Source of the DNA: CAYNLG01 sp964397995
Lineage (GTDB): Bacteria > Planctomycetota > Phycisphaerae > FEN-1346
Assembly: GCA_964397995.1 (NCBI GenBank)
Contig: CAYNLG010000007.1
Location: 1 to 64,000, forward strand
Direction of reading: 5' to 3'
DNA length: 64,000 nucleotides
This document shows positions 59,001 through 64,000 of the stretch, piece by piece. Each line of letters opens with the position of its first letter. The stretch's first letter is position 1. The translations under genes and the position numbers were made by a program. Under the pieces are notes generated by a model. The model had not been told where the DNA came from, did not search any database, and worked only from the letters and a program-made list of their open reading frames with translations.

Positions 59001-62000
59001 CCGTGACCGGGTCGTCGAAGTCGAGCGTCGCGCCCGTGACGAGGGCGGCGTCGAGGACGGTCGCGCCGTCGGCGTCGGTCTGCAGGAGGCCCAGGGCGCC
59101 GCCGGCGGCGGTGCCGACGTTGCCCTGGAAGCGGGTGGTGCCGCCGCCGTCGGTGTTGACGACGAGGTCGTTGGCCTCGCCCGCCTCGCTATCGACGATG
59201 TTGGCGAACGTGACGTCGCCCGGCCCGGCCTCGGTGACCGTGAGGTCGTCTTCCACGACAAGCGGGTCGTTGAAGGTGATGGACGCCCCGTCGGTCGTGA
59301 CGGCGGTCGTGCCGATGCGGGTGGAGCCGGCGGCGTCGGTCGTGAGCGACTCCAGGCGCCCCGCGCCGCCGACGGCGTCGGCGGCCTCGTTGCCGAACCG
59401 CGTGACGCCGGCGGCATTGACGAGCAGCGTCCGGTTGTTGCCGGTGAGATCGGCGTTCAGGGTGCCAAGGAACGAGACGTCGGTGCCGGCCGTGAGAACG
59501 GCGTTCGCGCCGAGGACGACGGCCTCGTTGTAGGTCTGGGCGAGGGTCGTGGTGACGGCGCCGCCGTCGAGGTTGAGCTGGCCGCCCGCGCCGGTCGTAT
59601 CGGTCTGGAGGTACTCGATACCGTCGGGGTCGGCGCCGGCGACGAGGCCGCCGCCCACGATGCCGCCCAGGGTCGTGTTGCCGGCCGGGGTGTCCAGCGT
59701 CAGGCCGAAGTCGCTGGTGCCGCCGACGGCGTTGTCCACGGCGTCGATGAGGCCGAGGAAGGCGAGGTTGCCGGCAAGCGAGGTGAAGCCGGCATCGGCG
59801 CCGAGGAGAACGGAGCCGGCGTAGGTCTGGTTGCCGGTGGTGACGATGGTACCGTGGAAGGTGATGATGCCGTCGGTCCCCCCGCCGCCCGAGGTCGTGT
59901 CGACGTCCAGGTCGTCGATGTACTGGCCGCCGGGCGTGTTGTCGAAGTCGCCGAGGGCGACGTCGCCGCCATCGAAGGCGTCGGGCGTCGAGGTGTCGAT
60001 CGTGAGGTCGACGAGCAGGGCCGAGGCCGAGACGTCGGCCAGCGAGAGGTCGACGGCCCCCGCGTCGTTGCCGCCGCCCGCCTCGGTGTCGATCAACGAG
60101 GTCTCCGTCAGGACCCAGTTGCCGGCGAAGGCGATCGGGCCGCCGTCGGACTGGTAGGTGCTGGACGAGGTGATGGTGCCGCCCGCGGCCGCGGTGTAGC
60201 TCTGGCTGCCGGTGGTGGTGACGTCCTTGAGGGCGATGTCGAAGCCGTCGAAGTCGACCGAGGCCAGGACGTTGCCCCCGCCCCCGATGTCGGCCAGGCA
60301 GGTGATGTCGCCGGCGGCGCCGGCATTGACGACCAGGTTCTTCGCCACGGGCGACTGGACGGTGCTGCCGAAGGTGACGTCCTGGCCGGCGGCCCCGCCG
60401 GTCAGGAGCGTGGCGTCCTCGGTCAGGGTCACGGCCCCGGTGTAGACCTGGGCGCCGGTGGTCTCGACGGTGGCGTCGCCGGCGTCGCCGGCGGCAAAGG
60501 CCGTGGTGCCGGAGACGTCGACGCCCGCCAGCGGCGAGGTGTTGCCGACGAAGTCGCCCGCGCTGTTGCCGAAGACGGCGTTGCCGTTGACGTCGAGCGC
60601 CCGGGCCGTCCCGTCGCTGTTGACCGTGCCGCCGAAGGTCGCGGTGGCCGCCGTCAGCGTCACCGTCGGGTCGGCCAGGACCACGCTGTCGAGGAAGGTG
60701 AGCGTGGTGCCCTTCACGACGTCGGTGTCAAGGGTCGTCGTGCCGACGGCGTCGGTCTGGATGAGGCCGAACTCGCGGCCGGCGGTGTTGCCGACGCGAC
60801 CGCGGAAGGCCGTGGTCGGCGAGGTGATGACCAGGTCGTTCGTCTCCGCGTTGCCGCTGTTGATGGCCACGTTGAAGTCGACGCTGGTCGTCCCGGTCAG
60901 GGCGGTGTCGACCTCGACGATGACCGGCCGGTCGAAGTCCAGGACGGCGCCCTTGATGACGTCGGTGTTGATGATTGTCGTCCCGCCGTCGAAGCACTGC
61001 AGCGTATCCAGGGCGGTGGCCGGGCCGGCGTTGCCGATCTGGGCGTTAAGGTCGATGCCGCCGGCGCCGCTCGCGAGGCGCAGGTCCCAGGGGCCCGCGC
61101 CGTCGCCGTCGATCGTGCCGTTGAAGACCAGGTCGCCGCCGTCCAGGACCGTGTCGGCCGCCAGCGTCACCGCCCCGTGGTACGCCTGGGTGTCGGTGCC
61201 CGCGGTCTCGACGGACGGGTTGGCCACGGTGCCGGCGGCGCTGAAGAGGGTCGTCCCCGAGACGTCGACGGTATCCAGCGGGTTCGTGTCGCCGACGAGG
61301 CCGCCGAAGGAGGCGTTGCCGTTGACGTCGAGGTCCCAGGCGCCGTCCACGGTGCCGCCAAAGGCGGCGGTGGCCGCCCCGGGGTTGACCTGGACGTTGG
61401 CCGTGAGCACGAGCGGGTCGGGGATGGTGATCGGCCCGCCCACCGTCGCCAGGGTGTGGCCGAGGAAGACGGTGTCGGCGGCATCAAGCAGGAGCGTGCC
61501 GGCGCCGTCGGATTGGACGGGGCCGAGCACATAGAGGTCGGCCCCGGCGGGGGCGGCCCCGCCGCTCTGGAGCGTCACGTTCGAGTCCGCCCGGACCTGG
61601 ACGTTGGCGCCGTCGGCGTCGATGCGGACGCTGTCGGTGCTCGCGGGGGCGCCGGCGTTGAAGACGTCGGACCCGGCGAGCGCGACGTGCTGGACCGAGT
61701 CGACCTGGGCGTCGCCGACGCTCTCGCGGAGCCACACGCCGCCCACGCCGTCGGCGTCGGTGTCGGCCGTCAGGTTGATGTCGTTGCCCGCGCCGGTGGT
61801 CTGGAGGACGGCGTCGAGGATGACGTCGCGGAGGGCCGACCACGTCATGGTCGCCGCCATGGACTGGTCGCCGCCGATGACGGTGTCGGGCGAGCCGCCG
61901 GTCAGGGTCAGGGTGCCGGCCCCGACCACAAGCGTGCCGTTGATGGTGGAGCCGGAGACGGCCAGGGCCCCGCCCGCACCCTTGGCGGTGCTGACGGTGT

Positions 62001-64000
62001 CGCCGGCGTTCAGGGTCAGGTTCAGGCCGGCCGTGCAGGCGATGTCGATGTTGCCGCCGTCGGTGCCGCCCGGATCGGGGGCGCCGCTCGTGACGTCGCC
62101 GTCGATGACGAGGTGGGCCCCCGCGACGCCGGTGTGGTCGAAGTCGATGTCGGCGCCGAGCGTCGTGAGGCTGGCGATGGTGGTATCGGCGGCGGCGGGC
62201 TGGTTGTTGCTGATCCGGACGTTGCCGGCGCCCGAGTTATCGACGTCGAAGCGCTTGGCCTGGGTCTCGAGGGCGTTCGCGGCGCCGATGCCGGTCACGG
62301 CATCGAGGACCAGGCCGCCGCCCGGGGCGTCCAGGTCGTAGGTGCCGGTGTCGCCGCCGTCGAGGATGCCCGCCGCCACACTCTGAACGGTGATGGCGTC
62401 GTTGGCGGTGTGGGTGGTGACGGCGCGGCCGAGGGTGACGTTGCCGTCGCCGATGAGGGAGACCTTGCCGCTGCCGGCGTCGACGGCGGCCGTGTCGGCC
62501 ATGGTGAGGACGGCCGTGTTGCCGGCGTTATCGGCGGTCAGGGAGACGTTGCCGCTCCCGGCCGAGGTGTCGATGCGGACGCCGGCGGCCATCGTGACGT
62601 CGCCTCCGGCGGTGCCGATGACGGCGCCGTTGCCGGCAGCAACCACGTCGTTGGCCTGGCCGGTGTCATTGAGGATCAGGTTCGTCCCGGCGTTCAGGTT
62701 GATGTTGCCGTTGCCGCCCGAGGCCGCGACCTGGGCGTTGATCGTCAGGTGGTCGTCGTCGCCGCCGTCGTTGGTGGCCGTCAGGGTGATGTCGCCGCCC
62801 GCGCTGTCGGTGACGGCGCTCGAGACCGTGAGGGGGCTGGCGTTGGTGATGACGATGGTGCCGCCGCTCGGCGTCGGGTCGGCGTTCGTGACGCCCGTGA
62901 CGCCGTCGAGCGTGCCGATGGTGAGCAGGCCGCCCACGTTATTGGCGATCTGGATGTTGCCGGAGGTGGTGTTGATGGCGGCCAGGTTGCTGACGGCCGT
63001 CTCGAGGGTCGTGCCGCTGGCGATGCCGGTGGTCGCGCGGAGGACGAGGTCGGTGGCCACCACGTCGTTGCCCGCGCCGTTGTTGTCGACGACGGCGCCG
63101 GTGACGTTGAAGTTGGCCTCGTTGCCCGTGACGTCGACGGTGCCGCTCAGGGTCAGGTCGCCGCCGGTATCGACGTCGAGGTCGCCGCTGACCGTCGAGG
63201 CGGCCAGTTCCAGGGCGCCGGCGTCCACCAGGGTCACGTTGTTGCCGCTGGTGATGGTGACGGCGCCGCCGAAGTCGTTCGTCGCCGTGTTAAGCTCGAT
63301 GTGGTTGCCCGCCCCGGCCGCCAGCGTGGTCGCCCCCGCGACATCCAGGGCCCCCGTGTCGGTGATCGCCCCGCCGGTCTGCAGGTTCAGCGTGCTGTCG
63401 GTCCGGACCGAGGCGACGGCGACCTCGTCGGCATCGCGGTAGACCAGCGCCCCGGCCGCGTCGTCGTTGTCGGCCTGGTTCCGGGCCAGCAGCGTGAGGG
63501 TGTCGAAGTCGTTGGCGGCGTTGTTCATCGTGACGCCGGCGCCGGCGTCGTTGCGGGTCTTGACAACGAGGGTCGCTCCCTCGAACTGCTCGGCCGTGTT
63601 CAGGGCATTGCCGGCCGCGCCCGCGTCGCCGAGGTTCAGCGTCAGCGTCCCGAGCTCGCCGCCGGCGGCCGTGCCCACGCCGTCGCCGAAGACGACCGTC
63701 GGCGTGTTGACCGTCAGGTCGTTCGCCTCGGCCGCCTCGCTGTCCACGTTCTCGGCAAAGTCCACCGTCGTCGTGCCCGTGAGCGTCGTGTCCACGCCAA
63801 CGACCACGTCGTCGTTGAAGTCCAGCGTCGCGCCGGTGACGACGTCCGTATTAATCGTCGTCGTCCCGACGGCGTCGGTCTGGAGCGTGGCGAGGGCGTC
63901 GGTGTTGCCGACCCGGCCGTGAAACGCCGTCGTCGGCGAGACCACCGCCAGGGTGTTCGTCTCCGTGGCCTGGCTGTCCACGGTGCCGCCGAAGTCGACG
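56014..64000 (-). CDS. Giant repetitive adhesin-like surface protein, N-terminus outside window
   Basis: At least 2660 codons; the reading frame is open to the window edge, so the start and any signal peptide are missing. The repeats have the composition of filamentous-haemagglutinin/autotransporter-type beta-helices (G, T, D, N, V rich). One class is about 80 aa: TALTGTTSVDFAxxVDSE, then EANDLVITSPxTxFHxRVGN, then AGGAxGLLQTDAAGTTxxDT. Another class contains RTLLVNAAGxTRFG. About 280 residues at the C-terminus are different and helical (SFDELLSVLEAGGQIDDYG, LVQAYNAVFKTTRLDP, TMHNLATLLRLIRTIGVTD) with no PEP-CTERM, beta-barrel or dockerin. Export route therefore unclear; two-partner secretion or a large-adhesin route are options. 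Terminator follows at 55921-55963. Confidence 0.85.
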   Translation of the reverse strand, partial: VDFGGTVDSQATETNTLAVVSPTTAFHGRVGNTDALATLQTDAVGTTTINTDVVTGATLDFNDDVVVGVDTTLTGTTTVDFAENVDSEAAEANDLTVNTPTVVFGDGVGTAAGGELGTLTLNLGDAGAAGNALNTAEQFEGATLVVKTRNDAGAGVTMNNAANDFDTLTLLARNQADNDDAAGALVYRDADEVAVASVRTDSTLNLQTGGAITDTGALDVAGATTLAAGAGNHIELNTATNDFGGAVTITSGNNVTLVDAGALELAASTVSGDLDVDTGGDLTLSGTVDVTGNEANFNVTGAVVDNNGAGNDVVATDLVLRATTGIASGTTLETAVSNLAAINTTSGNIQIANNVGGLLTIGTLDGVTGVTNADPTPSGGTIVITNASPLTVSSAVTDSAGGDITLTATNDGGDDDHLTINAQVAASGGNGNINLNAGTNLILNDTGQANDVVAAGNGAVIGTAGGDVTMAAGVRIDTSAGSGNVSLTADNAGNTAVLTMADTAAVDAGSGKVSLIGDGNVTLGRAVTTHTANDAITVQSVAAGILDGGDTGTYDLDAPGGGLVLDAVTGIGAANALETQAKRFDVDNSGAGNVRISNNQPAAADTTIASLTTLGADIDFDHTGVAGAHLVIDGDVTSGAPDPGGTDGGNIDIACTAGLNLTLNAGDTVSTAKGAGGALAVSGSTINGTLVVGAGTLTLTGGSPDTVIGGDQSMAATMTWSALRDVILDAVLQTTGAGNDINLTADTDADGVGGVWLRESVGDAQVDSVQHVALAGSDVFNAGAPASTDSVRIDADGANVQVRADSNVTLQSGGAAPAGADLYVLGPVQSDGAGTLLLDAADTVFLGHTLATVGGPITIPDPLVLTANVQVNPGAATAAFGGTVDGAWDLDVNGNASFGGLVGDTNPLDTVDVSGTTLFSAAGTVANPSVETAGTDTQAYHGAVTLAADTVLDGGDLVFNGTIDGDGAGPWDLRLASGAGGIDLNAQIGNAGPATALDTLQCFDGGTTIINTDVIKGAVLDFDRPVIVEVDTALTGTTSVDFNVAINSGNAETNDLVITSPTTAFRGRVGNTAGREFGLIQTDAVGTTTLDTDVVKGTTLTFLDSVVLADPTVTLTAATATFGGTVNSDGTARALDVNGNAVFGNSAGDFVGNTSPLAGVDVSGTTAFAAGDAGDATVETTGAQVYTGAVTLTEDATLLTGGAAGQDVTFGSTVQSPVAKNLVVNAGAAGDITCLADIGGGGNVLASVDFDGFDIALKDVTTTGSQSYTAAAGGTITSSSTYQSDGGPIAFAGNWVLTETSLIDTEAGGGNDAGAVDLSLADVSASALLVDLTIDTSTPDAFDGGDVALGDFDNTPGGQYIDDLDVDTTSGGGGTDGIITFHGTIVTTGNQTYAGSVLLGADAGFTSLAGNLAFLGLIDAVDNAVGGTSDFGLTLDTPAGNTTLGGIVGGGLVAGADPDGIEYLQTDTTGAGGQLNLDGGAVTTTLAQTYNEAVVLGANAVLTAGTDVSFLGTLNADLTGNNRTLLVNAAGVTRFGNEAADAVGGAGRLESLTTDAAGSTRIGTTAVTTDGASITFNDPLVVEDDLTVTEAGPGDVTFANIVDSEAGEANDLVVNTDGGGTTRFQGNVGTAAGGALGLLQTDADGATVLDAALVTGATLDFDDPVTVGVDTALTGTTSVDFALAVDSEAGEANDLVITSPDTIFHNRVGNAAGGAFGLLQTDAAGTTLFDTDIVKGADLDFDDAVTLGVDLTATGTTSADFGGTVDSEAGEANDLVVNSPTTGFRGNVGNAAGGALGLLQTDAPGTTTLDTALVKGDVLDFNDNVAVGSDTALTGTTSVDFAGTVDSEAVEANDLVITSPVTQFHGRVGNAAGGALGLLQTDAAGTTTLDTDVVTGSTLDFDDDVDLSSNTTLTGTLSVDFAKSVDGDGTGPYTLLVNSPLTGFQGLVGVAVPLNNVETDAAGVTSINGGRVVTVLDQTYRDGVVLGANTILDAGSDVLFLGTLDADLTANDRTLLVNAAGITRFGDGAADWVGGAGRLESITTDNDAAADYTILGTPVINTDGASITFNDPVLLDSGVVITEFGPGNVTFNQTVDSIAGVAYALTVNTPGGGDTIFQGAVGGDALGALSNNAGLGGFFTDGVGRTLINGGLVTTTGNQVHGDPDILGANTVVNGLNVWFNTINSDALLTPRSLVINAAIDSTFGAPVGYGVNGAYDNRLGDDRPLGPVTVNAGNDINLRQVSTVGDQLYNAGRFIEIFSDFHTGGGNFEFDTNRASPPTIATIFKRAGDVTITTEGGNVSMNKNDKMTIIGYLTIDAGVGGGNVTLGDVNVLEIFEVWAANIQALRRDLGEVLNIQEVAIAENRYPALARPDWIARKMDFHGAGTPTPTDATLAVTDVLGTQAAVGGYYPANLIEYEGALTAENLVGMNTNVVLDLMAEGLSLMNPSDALAGALASVDPPEPGEASPSDAGRRLLQELNLTPRDLSFDELLSVLEAGGQIDDYGANFGQDRVMVALPRFSRSSLGRLVQAYNAVFKTTRLDPVTGQPVLVDSTEAIRAGLQQAWSAYQGGGSAPPEGFVGFLMARSGEHGPALQTMHNLATLLRLIRTIGVTDREYAVASSALLGRLTDGWEGGPTPAQLQAAVEAGGPSLAEGAVATGP
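58258..59217. repeat. Four consecutive 240 bp (80-codon) units in the giant gene
   Basis: The segment GCGTCGGTCTG(C/G)AG(C/G)AG(G/A)CC recurs in exact 240 bp register in the lines starting 58321, 58561, 58801 and 59041, with linked motifs (GTCAGGGCCGTGTC-type) also 240 bp apart. Each unit encodes the 80-aa LTGTTSVDF repeat. Further single copies occur near 60721 and 63841. Unit identity looks high but not perfect. Confidence 0.8.

Noticed and set aside
1..64000. rRNA and tRNA genes
   Set aside because: No stretch resembling conserved rRNA cores or a tRNA cloverleaf with TTC/GTTCGA-type arms was found by reading; a covariance search was not possible.

Overview
The window is GC-rich throughout, at roughly 70 percent by eye. 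It carries a set of traits typical of free-living or particle-attached Planctomycetota, most like Phycisphaerae and relatives: secreted proteins ending in PEP-CTERM sorting signals, a type I dockerin on a non-cellulosomal protein, very long repetitive surface proteins, many secreted glycan-active enzymes, DUF6784/DUF6785-type membrane proteins, and an intergenic hairpin repeat. No rRNA or tRNA gene was seen, so the taxonomic placement rests on gene content alone. GTG starts are common, and most genes have a clear purine-rich ribosome binding site.

Layout. 54-5117: a large repetitive surface protein with a dockerin and a PEP-CTERM tail, containing a 669 bp tandem duplication. 5353-6821: a split UxaA-type sugar-acid dehydratase/lyase pair. 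7055-11110: a VIT plus von Willebrand A envelope protein. 11111-11496: an intergenic region with two copies of a 93 bp triple-hairpin repeat. 11497-14751: a carbohydrate ABC importer (binding protein and two permeases, no ATPase in the window). 14798-22696: three secreted proteins of glycan-degradation type, including a heparinase II/III-like protein, plus a sialidase remnant. 22776-24957: a compact restriction-modification pair. 24976-26169: an exported galactonate-dehydratase-type enolase-superfamily enzyme. 26133-31470: two secreted glycosidase-like proteins (GH123/DUF4091-like and GH5-like). 31526-33510: a YkgJ-type cysteine-cluster protein and an MscS channel. 33607-37192: an operon with two GH29 alpha-L-fucosidases and a GH130-type mannoside phosphorylase. 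37422-41198: a PEP-CTERM protein and two lipoproteins of unknown role. 41182-44243: nagB and a DUF4954 left-handed beta-helix protein. 44471-55106: a five-gene membrane operon. 55575-55844: a small lipoprotein. 56014 to the window end: a giant repetitive adhesin-like protein whose N-terminus lies outside the window.

How the genes fit together. Most of the first 45 kb looks like a loosely organised locus for complex, probably fucosylated and acidic or amino-sugar-containing polysaccharides. Secreted lyase/glycosidase-like proteins would cut the polymer, an ABC importer would take up oligosaccharides, cytoplasmic fucosidases and the GH130 phosphorylase would finish them, and the UxaA pair, the enolase-superfamily enzyme and NagB would feed the products into central metabolism. 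The large repetitive surface proteins could anchor or adhere the cell to its substrate.

The most unusual system is the operon at 44471-55106. It combines two DUF6784/DUF6785-like multipass membrane proteins, a minimal FtsX permease, a LolD/MacB-type ATPase, and a 1648-residue protein joining a periplasmic M28-peptidase-like domain to an FtsX permease. Key metal-binding positions of the M28 fold appear to be lost, which suggests a binding rather than a cleaving role. I infer a dedicated two-component FtsX ABC machine coupled to OPT-like transporters. Its substrate is unknown.
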